A program made the position numbers and the translations under genes. This document shows positions 43,675 to 53,746 of a stretch of DNA of 56,150 nt, piece after piece. The notes below the pieces were generated by a model. That model was not told the origin of the DNA and searched no databases. It saw nothing but the letters and a program-made list of their open reading frames with translations. The stretch spans positions 1 to 56,150 of the forward strand of contig JAQUMN010000023.1 of the NCBI GenBank assembly GCA_028718125.1. The letters run 5' to 3'. How positions within the stretch are numbered: the first letter of the stretch is position 1; the number at the start of each line of letters is the position of its first letter. This stretch comes from Kiritimatiellia bacterium (GTDB taxonomy: Bacteria; Verrucomicrobiota; Kiritimatiellia; JAAZAB01).

Positions 43675-43863
43675 ATGAATTTTCCGCCGGAGGCGGATCC
43701 GGCTATGGCGGACAATCCGTCTTTGTTGTCATTCCGAGCGTAGCGAGGAATCTCGCCGCGAGAGATCCCTTCGACTTCGCTCAGGGCAGGCTTTTCACTG
43801 CGTTCAGGATGACAATCCGAACAGAATAAAAGTCGCCCCGTTCCTCGGGGCTTAATTTATTCA
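43668..43863. repeat. Dispersed palindromic repeat, copy 3
   Basis: Same element as copies 1 and 2, from ATGCATATGAATTTTCCGCC to GGGGCTTAATTTATTC. The right hairpin differs (GCCCCGTTCCTCGGGGC), with compensating changes that keep the stem. The start codon of the isomerase at 43674 falls in its left edge. Confidence 0.85.
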
Positions 43864-43907
43864 GATGTTCGATTGCCCCCGGTATTTATTTTATCACTAA
43901 CGCCGCT

Positions 43908-46900
43908 TCAGCGCGCCGACAACGGCTCCGCCACCACGGTTTCATGCGCATCCAGATCGCGCATAACAAAGCGCAGCAATCCGTTGGTCGCCGCCGCGGA
44001 AATGGTCTCGTCATCCGTCGCATAAAAAACCTTCATCGGCTTGGCGGGCAGGCGCCAATTAACTTCGATACCTTTGATCGGCGCGGCTTCGTCATAGTTC
44101 AGGAAATGCAATATATGCCGCCCGGTACCCGGTTGCACGCGCGCGGTGACTTCGGTGGCCTGCGGGCAATTCTTGACCTCAACCGGAGCTGTTTCGCCTT
44201 GGACGCCGAGCGCCCAGGTGACGAGATCCGCCCAGAATTCCCTGACCCCCGCATCATAATCCTTAACGTACGGGCAATGGCGGCGACTTCCATGTACGCC
44301 TTGATAACAGGAACCGAGCCGCTGGGCGGAAATAAAGCAACAACGCCCCTGGCCGAATTGGTTGATGGTTACAGCCGGTTTGCCGTTGCTCCATTCGGCC
44401 AGGACTTTGGCAGCAAGCGGGGTCACCTCATCCCAGGCAAAGCTGCCCCGGTAACTGACGTGGCGATCACCGATCATGCGCCCCTCTGCGGTGGCGGTCC
44501 AATTGGTCATTCCCAAACCGCTCTTGACCCACTTGACCCCCATCAGATCGGCCAGCCGATAATCGTTCACACTGCGCCCCCATTGGTCCTTGAGCGTACT
44601 CCCGCCCGTTACAATCAGGAAACCGCCTGCGGCTGTCCAGTCGCGGACCACTTTTAATTCTGCGTCCGTGAAGGTCTGCGCCGCCCCCAGGATCAGGACG
44701 CGATAGCTCTGCAAACGCGCAGGCGTGAGCGTCTCCGCGAAGAGGGGGGCCGCCGGTATGTGCGACTGCGCCAGGACGCTGTAAATTCCAATCTGCTCGC
44801 GATGAAAGCTCCCGCCCAGTCCGTGGAACGAATCATGGCTGTAACTTGTTAGCGTCGCCGTCCGTTCGGAATGCAGCATGGCCGTTCTGGTATCGGCAAC
44901 CGTGTGCAGCAAATAAGGCTCCAGCTTCCGGGCCTTTGCAAACACTTCCCAGGTTGCTTCCCAACCGCCCTTTTTACAGCTTGGCCGCCAGCTTTCGGCC
45001 AGGGGCGGAGTTTGATAGATAAAAGGCCAGTCAAAAACATACAAGCCATCGGCATGCGCAAGGGAGATTGCATAGTCGCGCCGCAGGGTTTCGGTCGTGC
45101 CGCCGTAATGCGTCCCCACGATCAACCACAACGGCTTGGTGGAAGTGTTGCGCACCAGGTCGCACATGTAGGCCTCGTCAATCACGCCGTTCAAATAGGG
45201 ATCAATCGATATGCTATCCCCCAGTTGCGACATGCGCGCCAGCGAGGCGGTGTACGGCGCGTTATGGAACGAAGGGCCGGGGGAAAGCGTCGGCAACAGC
45301 AGGCAGTCCGGTTTAAGGCTCTTCGCGTAATCATCCAGCGCTTTGTATGCCGTCTCAAACGCGTGCGCCACCCATTCCTGATGCTCCATAAAAAGCACTC
45401 TTTCCTTGTCGCGATCCTCGGGCTTGGGCGGCAGCGCCGTTTCAACATTCGTGATTCCCAGTTCGGCCAGCTTTTCCGGAGAATATTTGTTTTTCAGGTA
45501 AAGGCGGAACTGCTTTATATTCTCCTCGCTCCAACCGCCGGCATAGTTGATTTCATCGAAAAAGATGCCGGCAAACGCGGGGTAAGCCCTGGATTTTTCA
45601 ATGACATACGCAATCCATTCCTTCATTTTCTCGATCTCTTGCGCGCTTGCCCAGTCAACCCACCCGGAGGGATATCCTTTTATGCCGGTGCTGGGAGCCA
45701 TGTGTTTCCTCAAAGCGTAGCCAAACATGGGTGCTACCCGGATGCCGTACTTGGCCGGCTCTTCATACTTATGCCTGATTTGATCATCCGTGGGTTCCTG
45801 CCCTCTGAAGAGGGGTCCTTCGCATACACAGTTGCAGCCCATCTCGCCCATATATTGCATTGCTTCATCATACCCGGGCGGTACCAGGCCGTAATGATTC
45901 TCGTGTCTCAGGGCGAAACTATTCGTAATCCAGGCGCGATGGTCCATCCCGAATTTACGTTCCTTCTGCCAATCTTCCGGTTTGCGCGCGAAGGGTTTCA
46001 GCTTTTCCCGGGCGGCCGTTAAGGCCGCGGTAATTTCTGCTTTCCCGCTTGCATAGGTCGCCGGCCATTGGCCGGCAGCCTTAATAACGGTTTCCGCGTC
46101 CAGCCCGCAACTGCCTTGCAGGATCATGCCCGCTTGATATTCGAGTTGCCGCAGGTCCGCTTCCGCTTTCCGGAAAAAATTCGACGTTTGACTCACCAGG
46201 CTGATAAGGTTCGATTCGCATTGCACTTTGATCTCCGCTTGCGGGCAGCGTCGCAGGTCATAGCCCAGCAAATCGATTTGCGCTTCAAAGTTGGCCGCAT
46301 CCGAATAGATAAGCGGAACGATGCGGGGGAACGTATCCGTCCGGTTGGTTACGCTTAATTTGCGAACCTGGAGCAACGCGGTCTTGATCGCGGCGCTGGT
46401 CGCCGGCGCTTTGCCCGCGGAAGGCAGCAACAGGCATAGCCGCTCGGTTTTAATCTGCGCGCGCGGAGTATCCCCGTAAACTTCGTCTTTGAGTTGAATG
46501 GCCGGTATGGTGCCCCGCGCTTCTTTCGAAATCAGGAGCCGTCCATCCCTATAGATCTTGATTACGCCGTTCGTGCGTTCAATGCGGAACAAGGCCTGGC
46601 CCTGCAGCAGCTCGTGATGCTCTGCGCCGCCATCGGTAAATGCGGATCCGACGATTTGCCCGCCGATACAGCCTGCCTCGCCCGCCCAATTATCGGTCAG
46701 CCCGACATTGCCCAAATCGAAATCAAGCTGGTAATTGCACATGGCGCGCGCCAATTTATGTTCCCAGCGAATTTGCCACTCCAAAGTGAAATCCTCATAA
46801 ATCGCGATCGTTTTTTGAAGCATACGCCCGGCCCATTCCGGCCCTTTTTTAGACATAACGGCGATCTTGACATCTTTATCGCGCGCTTCTTCATCCAGTT

Positions 46901-47108
46901 TGATTTCCGTCGTTGAATTGTCAGACGGGGCCGATAACGGGGAGTCGGGTGGGGCGCCCCAGTCCGGCAAGGTCTCCGGCTTTATTTCCCAGGCCACGGC
47001 ATTGGTCGGTGGCGACGTAACATTCGCCGGCGCTGGTACGGCCAGGGCCGCCATACTGCCCGCTGCCAACAGACCCATCAGGCATACAGAAACATTTATC
47101 TTTTGCAT
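43908..47108 (-). CDS. Secreted GH42-like barrel protein, 1066 residues
   Basis: A signal peptide (1-23, hydrophobic SVCLMGLLAAGSMAALAV) is followed by a beta-sandwich domain of concanavalin/LamG type (~90-250), a helical stretch (~265-380), a TIM barrel (~390-760) with FAGIFFDEINYAGGW (~525-539) as a possible catalytic strand, and an amidotransferase-like trimerisation module (~790-990; SYRVLILGAAQTFTDAELKV, GGFLIVTGG). A short beta domain ends the protein. It resembles GH42-type glycosidases but the family is uncertain. It starts 15 bp after the stop of the HEAT-GH gene and shares its modules, so the two are paralogous partners. Confidence 0.7.
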   Translation of the reverse strand: MQKINVSVCLMGLLAAGSMAALAVPAPANVTSPPTNAVAWEIKPETLPDWGAPPDSPLSAPSDNSTTEIKLDEEARDKDVKIAVMSKKGPEWAGRMLQKTIAIYEDFTLEWQIRWEHKLARAMCNYQLDFDLGNVGLTDNWAGEAGCIGGQIVGSAFTDGGAEHHELLQGQALFRIERTNGVIKIYRDGRLLISKEARGTIPAIQLKDEVYGDTPRAQIKTERLCLLLPSAGKAPATSAAIKTALLQVRKLSVTNRTDTFPRIVPLIYSDAANFEAQIDLLGYDLRRCPQAEIKVQCESNLISLVSQTSNFFRKAEADLRQLEYQAGMILQGSCGLDAETVIKAAGQWPATYASGKAEITAALTAAREKLKPFARKPEDWQKERKFGMDHRAWITNSFALRHENHYGLVPPGYDEAMQYMGEMGCNCVCEGPLFRGQEPTDDQIRHKYEEPAKYGIRVAPMFGYALRKHMAPSTGIKGYPSGWVDWASAQEIEKMKEWIAYVIEKSRAYPAFAGIFFDEINYAGGWSEENIKQFRLYLKNKYSPEKLAELGITNVETALPPKPEDRDKERVLFMEHQEWVAHAFETAYKALDDYAKSLKPDCLLLPTLSPGPSFHNAPYTASLARMSQLGDSISIDPYLNGVIDEAYMCDLVRNTSTKPLWLIVGTHYGGTTETLRRDYAISLAHADGLYVFDWPFIYQTPPLAESWRPSCKKGGWEATWEVFAKARKLEPYLLHTVADTRTAMLHSERTATLTSYSHDSFHGLGGSFHREQIGIYSVLAQSHIPAAPLFAETLTPARLQSYRVLILGAAQTFTDAELKVVRDWTAAGGFLIVTGGSTLKDQWGRSVNDYRLADLMGVKWVKSGLGMTNWTATAEGRMIGDRHVSYRGSFAWDEVTPLAAKVLAEWSNGKPAVTINQFGQGRCCFISAQRLGSCYQGVHGSRRHCPYVKDYDAGVREFWADLVTWALGVQGETAPVEVKNCPQATEVTARVQPGTGRHILHFLNYDEAAPIKGIEVNWRLPAKPMKVFYATDDETISAAATNGLLRFVMRDLDAHETVVAEPLSAR

Positions 47109-47123
47109 GTGACCGCCTTTCTT

Positions 47124-50100
47124 TTACTTCCAATCAATAACGATAATTTCATGCGCATCGAAACGGCGCACTTCCAGTTCAATGTCGCGACTTTGCTCGT
47201 CCCGGGGAATATCCACGCGCCACGGATAAATATAGCTGATGGCGGCAATAGCGCGGTTTGCCGGCAGATGCAGTTTAAGTTTGACGCCTTCCACAAAGGC
47301 GCATCGCGGGTCCATGTTCAGCAAATGGATCATCCAGCGCTTATGGTCATCCTGCTGTTTGATCACCAGTTCCACGTCTTGCGGACAATTTTGTACCTCC
47401 GCAAAAAGCTTGTGGCCGGAAAAGTCCAGGGCCCGTTTGACGCAGGCCGCCAGCCATTCGCGCGAGCCGTCCCAATACTCTTTGCGCATGTCATTAACCG
47501 ACCAGGCCAGCGTCTGGTGGCTTAATCCCGGGTAAACCGGGCTCATCAGGACACTCAAGCCCCGGCCATAAGCGTTTTCAACCGCCGCCGGCGTCCCGTT
47601 GGTCCATACCGCGACCACTTTCCCGGACTGGATCGCGAAGGTGTCATACCCGATCCCCAGTTCATATTCAGCCGTTGGCTTGCTTTCCATATTCGCCAAA
47701 TAACGCTCGTCCAACACGCGCAGCCGCTCGATGCCCGTCACCGGCTTGATTTCGCGGTCAATATTGCGGATTCCCGCGCTATTCGCGCCTAAGCGCGTTT
47801 CCTTGTATTCCACCCCAAAAACGTCGCCCAGCCCATAGGATTTCCGCTCGCGATCCCATTGATCATGCGTGGTTGTCCGTCCTGTGGCGACCAGCACGCC
47901 CCCGCCTTTCACCCAGTTTCGCAGCAGATTTTCTTCCCCGCTCGCCAGCGAAACCCCGTCCGACACGATGGCCGCCGGATACTGGGCGAGTTGCCCGGGC
48001 GTAAGCGTTTCCAGCCATACCACATCCACCGGCAGATGCGACTGGATCAGCGCCTGCCAGATCGCCTCCTGATTTTGCGAATACCGGTAAGCACGTCCGT
48101 TCTGCAAGGCATCCGGAGTTCCGCTTCCATAAGTCAAGGTGGCCGTGCGCCCGGACAACAAAAGGCATATCGCCTTGTAATTCAGTGCCGGTGCCAGGTA
48201 TTCGCTGATCGCCCGCCCTTTTCGGAACTGCCGCTCGGCCGCCGCCCAGCGGCCTTTGTCAAAGCCACCGCAACCGGCCATTTCGGAAGGATGCTTAAAA
48301 ATATATCCCATCCACCAGACAAAAAAGCACTGTCCATGCACGAAACTGGAAGCGAATCCGCGCTCCACGGACTCCGGTGAATCTGCCTGGTGTGCGTAGA
48401 ACTGGCCCTGTGCCGGCCGCAGCCCGCCCTCGGCGACGGCCTCCAGGTGAAAATTGTTTTCATAGGAATGCTCGCTATAATCTTGCGGGCCGTTGGCGCC
48501 CAATAATCCGCTGATGCGCGGATACGCGTTTATATAGGTGGACTTGCCCTGAACGTACCTCTGGCTCAAGCTGAACATCAGGTAAGTTCCTTTCCTCAGT
48601 CCCATCAGCCAATCAGCGCCCTCCTGCCAGGCCTCCACGCCGCGGTCTGCCAGGTATTCCATGTATTCCGCCCACAGCACCTTGTTTTCCCTGCCCTCAT
48701 CGCTGGCTTCCGGGCACACCACCTTGCCGAGGTCCGACAGCCCCAGTTCGCGTCGCGCGGTCTTGTCGTATTTCCGCTCAAGATAAAGACGGAACAGTTT
48801 GTCATTCCTGAATGTCCCATCCCACCACAAGGCCTCCTCCGCCCAATACCCGCCAAAGGCGCGATATTTGCCCCAATTCAGCACATCATACTCCATGCCG
48901 CTCTTGTCGATGATTGCTGTGCCCCGGCGATACCAGTATGGAATCATCTTGAGTCCCCGCTGATCGCATTGGTCCAGCAGGTCGTCAACCTCTGGATACG
49001 TCGGAAACTTTCGTGCACCAAACTGGTGTTTGACTCCGGTGTAGAACGTGATGTCATCGATGAAACCAGATGTGCCGGCGTCCTGCGCGTATTTCGCTTT
49101 CATCAAGGCGTTAGTCGGCATTGTATTATAACTGAACGGTCGGCCCAGAAACGCATGATATCCCTGCCGGAGCCAATCGAACGCATCGCGGTCCCTGCTC
49201 CAGGCCGGTTGTTCGATGCCCCGCGCGGCGCCCCGACCACCTTTGGAAATTTCCTCCAGCGCCAATTCCACCGCCCCGGTTACCGTCAAACCTGTAATAT
49301 AAAAATTCGGCCGCGGCTGATTCGTAATCGTCCGAGCACATTCTTGAATGGCGGATACAGTCTGCGCATCGCCAATATGGCCCAGGGCCCGCAAGGCATA
49401 GACCTTATCGTCATGCGCCCATACGTTCTCCTTGTCATCCAGGGACGACACTGCCGGCACGCTTAGTTTGTGATCGGCCATCGGAGTGGTTCGCGGCGTT
49501 TGAAGGATCTTTACCAGTTTCGGTGTCGCCGATTTGGCCCCCAGCCATCCCAACCCCAGCACCGCATTTTCGCGCACATAGCGGTCCGGATCCTTCAACA
49601 AGCCCGACAAACATTCGATTGCGCGTTCATCCCCGATCTGGCCCAGGGCCTGCGCCGCGCGCCGCCGAATGCGCACATCCGTGTCGCGCGCAGCCAATTC
49701 CATCAACGCCGGCACCGCCTCTTTCGCCTGCATCCAGCCCAGCCCGAAGACGGCATTCCGGCGCACTGCATACTCCGTATCGCGCAGGGCCTGCAATAAC
49801 GCCGGCATGGCGCCGACATCGCCGATACGCCCCAATTCCAGGCAGGCCTGTTCGCGCTCCACTCCCGAAGTTGATTTTTTCAGCGCTTCCAACCACGGCG
49901 CGATCGGTTCGGACGCGAGCCGGGCAGCTGCTTTGGGCGCGTTGCCGGCAGGTGTCTGCGCTTCCAACGTTTGCACACGCGCCTGCAGCATTTGGATGCT
50001 CTGCTCCGGCACGATGCGCCGCTGATAACGTTGAAAAACTTCCAGCGCTTCGGCCCGCTGCATGTCAACCCGGTCTCTTCTGCCCATATACGAATCCCGG

Positions 50101-51140
50101 AACCGGAGCAATTCCTCAGCCGACATTCGCTGCAACTCACCATCGAACGCGGTTTTGGCCCGTTCGTAACGGTCGCGTAATTCCGCCTGGGCTTCCGCCA
50201 GTTGCCGTAAAAGTTCACCCATGCCGCGCAATGCTTCGCCCGAAGCGTTCCGATTAACGGCCATGGCCCGGAATTGCAGGTCATCGAGCGCGGTCTCCGC
50301 CTCGTGTTTCACTTGAAACAGCAGGCCGGGCAGATACGAGCGCCCATGCTCATCATGCAGCCAGTCCAGGGCGACTTCACGGCGGAGCACTTTCAGTTGA
50401 ACCTCGGCGCTGACCGCCGTGTTGGTGGAATGATTTACCGCTCCTTGTCCAGTCAGCCATCGCGTCGCATTCAAAAGCAGAACACGTTCCGTCGGGTCGA
50501 TGGGATAACAGGGCTTCCCGTCCGAGGAAAGTCCCAGCCAGGTTCCCAGAAAAAACACCCGGCCTTTGCCCGCTTCCCCGCAACACCAGGTCACCCGCCC
50601 GCCGCCGTCCACAGCCAGCGCGATCCCTTCCGGCCCCAGGCGCAGTGAGGCGCAATCGTTATAGGTTTGAAGCCATTTTCCGGGCAGACCTTTTGTCAGC
50701 GGATGGTCTTTGGCCACAACCTCGATCAGCCGGCCGTTCGCTTTATTATACGCTTCGGCAACTTCGGGAAAGATAGGACGAATGCCGCTGCGCGCCGCCC
50801 ACCCGCACCGGAACATGGAAAAGATCACTCCGCCGCCGCGGTTCTGTGCAAATTCAACGACATTCATGCGGCCATCCAGATCCAGCCAGTCATATGTACC
50901 CCAGCCGCCGCCGAAATACAGTACGTCATAACGGAAAATATTCCCTTTTGCCGCATCAGCCGCCGTGAAAACCTCCGTCTCAATGCCTTCGGCATTCAAC
51001 GTTTTGGCCAGCTCATCCAGCGCCACCGAATGGCCGTCTTTAAACAAACCTATCTTCACGGCGGACGCCTCCCAGGTCAATGACAACAAGCAGATTAAGA
51101 TTACATGTCCCGGCATTTGCCGTAATTGTGTCCTGCGCAT
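47124..51140 (-). CDS. Secreted multi-domain protein: amidotransferase-like, HEAT, glycosidase-like barrel
   Basis: A 1338-residue exported protein (signal peptide ~1-27). Order seen: ThuA/amidotransferase-like domain (~28-230; FKDGHSVALDELAKTLNAEG, DVLYFGGGWGTYDW); charged helical region (~235-410); HEAT-type repeats (~420-640; four to five units such as REQACLELGRIGDVGAMPAL and VRRNAVFGLGWMQAKEAVPA); GH42-like barrel (~650-1010; RLYLERKYDKTARRELGL); a second amidotransferase-like module (~1060-1250; AAIVSDGVSLASGEENLL, GGGVLVATGRTTTHDQWDR); beta tail. AAGGAG precedes the ATG. The barrel and module resemble the 1066-residue neighbour. I know no family with this order; carbohydrate binding or cleavage is inferred. 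Confidence 0.75.
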   Translation of the reverse strand: MRRTQLRQMPGHVILICLLSLTWEASAVKIGLFKDGHSVALDELAKTLNAEGIETEVFTAADAAKGNIFRYDVLYFGGGWGTYDWLDLDGRMNVVEFAQNRGGGVIFSMFRCGWAARSGIRPIFPEVAEAYNKANGRLIEVVAKDHPLTKGLPGKWLQTYNDCASLRLGPEGIALAVDGGGRVTWCCGEAGKGRVFFLGTWLGLSSDGKPCYPIDPTERVLLLNATRWLTGQGAVNHSTNTAVSAEVQLKVLRREVALDWLHDEHGRSYLPGLLFQVKHEAETALDDLQFRAMAVNRNASGEALRGMGELLRQLAEAQAELRDRYERAKTAFDGELQRMSAEELLRFRDSYMGRRDRVDMQRAEALEVFQRYQRRIVPEQSIQMLQARVQTLEAQTPAGNAPKAAARLASEPIAPWLEALKKSTSGVEREQACLELGRIGDVGAMPALLQALRDTEYAVRRNAVFGLGWMQAKEAVPALMELAARDTDVRIRRRAAQALGQIGDERAIECLSGLLKDPDRYVRENAVLGLGWLGAKSATPKLVKILQTPRTTPMADHKLSVPAVSSLDDKENVWAHDDKVYALRALGHIGDAQTVSAIQECARTITNQPRPNFYITGLTVTGAVELALEEISKGGRGAARGIEQPAWSRDRDAFDWLRQGYHAFLGRPFSYNTMPTNALMKAKYAQDAGTSGFIDDITFYTGVKHQFGARKFPTYPEVDDLLDQCDQRGLKMIPYWYRRGTAIIDKSGMEYDVLNWGKYRAFGGYWAEEALWWDGTFRNDKLFRLYLERKYDKTARRELGLSDLGKVVCPEASDEGRENKVLWAEYMEYLADRGVEAWQEGADWLMGLRKGTYLMFSLSQRYVQGKSTYINAYPRISGLLGANGPQDYSEHSYENNFHLEAVAEGGLRPAQGQFYAHQADSPESVERGFASSFVHGQCFFVWWMGYIFKHPSEMAGCGGFDKGRWAAAERQFRKGRAISEYLAPALNYKAICLLLSGRTATLTYGSGTPDALQNGRAYRYSQNQEAIWQALIQSHLPVDVVWLETLTPGQLAQYPAAIVSDGVSLASGEENLLRNWVKGGGVLVATGRTTTHDQWDRERKSYGLGDVFGVEYKETRLGANSAGIRNIDREIKPVTGIERLRVLDERYLANMESKPTAEYELGIGYDTFAIQSGKVVAVWTNGTPAAVENAYGRGLSVLMSPVYPGLSHQTLAWSVNDMRKEYWDGSREWLAACVKRALDFSGHKLFAEVQNCPQDVELVIKQQDDHKRWMIHLLNMDPRCAFVEGVKLKLHLPANRAIAAISYIYPWRVDIPRDEQSRDIELEVRRFDAHEIIVIDWK

Positions 51141-51173
51141 TTATCCCATCTCCTTTTGTTTACGAAAATGAAT

Positions 51174-52520
51174 TTACAGAGCCGCTTTCAACAAATACGT
51201 ATGTTTGATCGGGACGCACAAAGCGCGGACTTCCGTGTCTTTTTTTTCCATCGCCTTGACGATGTCACCGCGGGATTCCCATTTCGCGATATAATCCGGA
51301 AGCTTTCTTTCAAAGTAACCGATTTTATTCTTAAGGGTTTCGTAGAATTTCTTAACCGCTTCCAAATCATCCACATTCACCTTGGACCGGAAGAACCATC
51401 GCACGGCAGCCATGTCCCGGAGTTTGGCCTCTTCCGCACGCCGGGCGGAACTGGCGGCGGCGACTCTTTGCGCCTGTTTGAACTGCGGCGCCGCGGCGTT
51501 CGTCGCAAGGTTGATTCCCCGGGCCAACTCGTTTTTCGCGAACGTTCCGACGGAATTGCCGTCAATCAGCAATTCGTATTTCTCCGCGGCCAGTCCCTTG
51601 ACCGCAAGGAGTTCCCGGTTCAAATCCTGAATGACCGGAATTAAATTCAGCACCGGCTCCGCTGCCGGATCGATCGGGAACGGCAAGGCCTTTTCCAGCA
51701 ACGAGAACGAAATCTGGCCGTCCGCCGACGTTACGTTCTCGACCGAGGCGTTATCGCATGCTTCCACTTTCCCGGAAGCGTCGAGCGTCACGGCGGAGAC
51801 AATCGCCGGCGCGCCCTGTTCTTTGAGGAACAACCACGCCATCATCAGTTGTCCCGGTTCATCCGGATGAATCCGGTCAGGGCCGATAATCGTGAAGCGC
51901 GGGTTATTTTTCTGCTGCGCATGATTGAAGGCCGTCATCGGGGTATGAAGATCGACGACTTCCGAATTCGACCGGGCGGCCAGCGCCTTGACGATTTCCG
52001 CACACTTGCCCAGCCCGTCGTTGCAGCCGGCCTGGTTGTTATTCTGGTCGTTGATCGCCGTGTCGTCGAACGGCGACGGCGTGATGAACATCAGCCGGGC
52101 CTGAACGTTTGTGACCAGCGCTTTCACGAGATTGTCCATGTTGTTCCGGTAAATGGTCAGGGCCTTCTGCTGACTTTCCATGAGGGCTGGCGGGGGATTT
52201 TTCACATAATAGACGCGACAGACGTCGTTCATACCGAACATGATGGCGATGATGTTGGGCTTTCCGCTGAAAACATCTTCGTTCAGCCGCCTCATGCATC
52301 CTCCGGCAGTATCTCCCGCGACTCCCGCCTGGAAGAATTGAACATTATTTCCGGGAAAACGGGTCATGTAATAGTTATAAATATCGTAATGAAAAGAGCC
52401 GGCATGGGTAATGCTGTCACCCAGAAAACAGACTTTGTCGCCGTTTTTAAAGATTTCGGCGCCGGCCAGCTGAACCATCAGGCCCAGCAACGTTACAATA
52501 AAAATGCATATTCGTTTCAT
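51174..52520 (-). CDS. Secreted SGNH/GDSL hydrolase
   Basis: A 448-residue exported esterase-type enzyme. Signal peptide MKRICIFIVTLLGLMVQLAGA; block I VCFLGDSITHAG with Ser ~34; GVAGDTAGGC (Gly); IMFGMNDVCR (Asn, ~95); DRIHPDEPG (Asp-His, ~216). The last ~200 residues are helical and unusual for the family, with long Ala/Lys/Glu-rich stretches. It probably removes acetyl groups from a polysaccharide. I chose Met at 52520 after AAGGA. It shares the operon with the HEAT-GH gene (33-bp gap). Confidence 0.88.
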   Translation of the reverse strand: MKRICIFIVTLLGLMVQLAGAEIFKNGDKVCFLGDSITHAGSFHYDIYNYYMTRFPGNNVQFFQAGVAGDTAGGCMRRLNEDVFSGKPNIIAIMFGMNDVCRVYYVKNPPPALMESQQKALTIYRNNMDNLVKALVTNVQARLMFITPSPFDDTAINDQNNNQAGCNDGLGKCAEIVKALAARSNSEVVDLHTPMTAFNHAQQKNNPRFTIIGPDRIHPDEPGQLMMAWLFLKEQGAPAIVSAVTLDASGKVEACDNASVENVTSADGQISFSLLEKALPFPIDPAAEPVLNLIPVIQDLNRELLAVKGLAAEKYELLIDGNSVGTFAKNELARGINLATNAAAPQFKQAQRVAAASSARRAEEAKLRDMAAVRWFFRSKVNVDDLEAVKKFYETLKNKIGYFERKLPDYIAKWESRGDIVKAMEKKDTEVRALCVPIKHTYLLKAAL

Positions 52521-52571
52521 CGATTTTCCTTTCACAAACATTAAAAAAATTACCCAAATGAACGTCGCGTG

Positions 52572-53705
52572 TCAGGCGCGATCTAAAGCCGTACCTCCAC
52601 CTGCCGGCTCAATGCTTTCGCGCCATTTTTTATCAAGTTGCTGGAATCCGCCTGCGGCGGCGAGTTCGGCCATGCGTAAGTAATATGCCTCGGCCAACGT
52701 GCCGTCGGGGCGTGGGCCGACATTGATCAGGTAGTTGCCGCCCCAGCGCCGAATCTGCTGCAACCGGCCCAGCATCCAGTCCAGGGGCCGGTAGATTTCA
52801 CCGCCGGGCTTTTCGTAACCCCAGCTGCATTTTGGCCAGGTTTCGCAGAGTTCCCACCAACCGTCGATTGGGCCATTGGGCATGGCGCATTCGGGCGTCT
52901 CGAAGTCGCCATAGCCGTGCATGCGCGTGTTGACCACGATCCCAGGATTGAACTTGCGTATTTCACCGATGCTCATGACTGCCGGGCCGCCGTCGAACCA
53001 GAGAAGATCGACAGGGGCGTAGCGTGTCAGCAATTCGATCACTTGGGCGCGGACATAGGCTTGATAGCGTTTGTCCCATCCATCCGGTTTGGGTGTAATG
53101 ATTGCCGGTTGGTGATCGAGGCCGAAGTCCGGTCGGTCCGATAAATGCCCGGAGTTGGCAGGGCTGCCGAAGTTGAACGACATGTAGTTCCGGTTCCAGT
53201 ACCAGTCCGGCGGCGAGTAGTAGAGGCCCACCTTCAGCCCGCTGCGGCGGCAAGCCTCGACATACGGGCGCACCAGGTCGCGCCCGCCGAGATGTGTGCG
53301 CGTGCCGAAGTCGCCGTGCGCGCTGGGCCACATGGCATAGCCGTCATGGTGCCGGGTCGTCATGACCGCATAGCGGAACCCCGCCCTGGCGGCCGGCGCC
53401 AGCCAGCGCTCCGGATCGTAGCGATTAGGGAAAAACCGCTCCGCCAGCTTGAAGTAATCCGCCGGCGTGATCTTGTTGCGGCCTTCGCGTCCGGCATCCC
53501 AGGGCGTGTTGGCGATCATACCCCAGGAAATGTCGATGCCGCCGTGCGCTGACGAAATTCCCCAGTGGATGAATAAACCCAACCCGGCAGTGCCGAACCA
53601 TTGAGCGTCCCGGTGCGTCGTGTGTTTATACTGCCCGCGTTCCTGCTCAATGCCCAAGACAGCATGCTGTGCTTTAGCGGCATCATTTTGAGCTGCTTTT
53701 TTCAA
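52572..53705 (-). CDS. Alpha-L-fucosidase (GH29)
   Basis: A 377-residue GH29 enzyme, without signal peptide, that would release L-fucose from glycans. GLGLFIHWGISSAHGGIDISW (two parts, GLGLFIHWG and ISSAHGGIDISW) is the conserved start; YAVMTTRHHDGYAMW (~112-126) is the typical substrate-binding strand; DLLWFDGG (~232-239) carries the nucleophile Asp. No C-terminal beta-sandwich is left after ~350, so it is a short, catalytic-domain form. The start is TTG at 53705 after AAGGCG. It lies 51 bp upstream of the SGNH gene. Confidence 0.92.
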   Translation of the reverse strand: MKKAAQNDAAKAQHAVLGIEQERGQYKHTTHRDAQWFGTAGLGLFIHWGISSAHGGIDISWGMIANTPWDAGREGRNKITPADYFKLAERFFPNRYDPERWLAPAARAGFRYAVMTTRHHDGYAMWPSAHGDFGTRTHLGGRDLVRPYVEACRRSGLKVGLYYSPPDWYWNRNYMSFNFGSPANSGHLSDRPDFGLDHQPAIITPKPDGWDKRYQAYVRAQVIELLTRYAPVDLLWFDGGPAVMSIGEIRKFNPGIVVNTRMHGYGDFETPECAMPNGPIDGWWELCETWPKCSWGYEKPGGEIYRPLDWMLGRLQQIRRWGGNYLINVGPRPDGTLAEAYYLRMAELAAAGGFQQLDKKWRESIEPAGGGTALDRA

Positions 53706-53746
53706 TGGGCTTCGCCTTTTCGTATGTCGAATAACAATGAAGCGTT

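Noticed and set aside
42499..43743. 414-codon plus-strand frame opposite the isomerase
   Set aside because: Shadow of the isomerase-like gene; it runs into repeat copy 3.
44871..46022. 383-codon plus-strand frame opposite the 1066-residue gene
   Set aside because: Shadow frame; the minus-strand protein has a signal peptide and recognisable modules.
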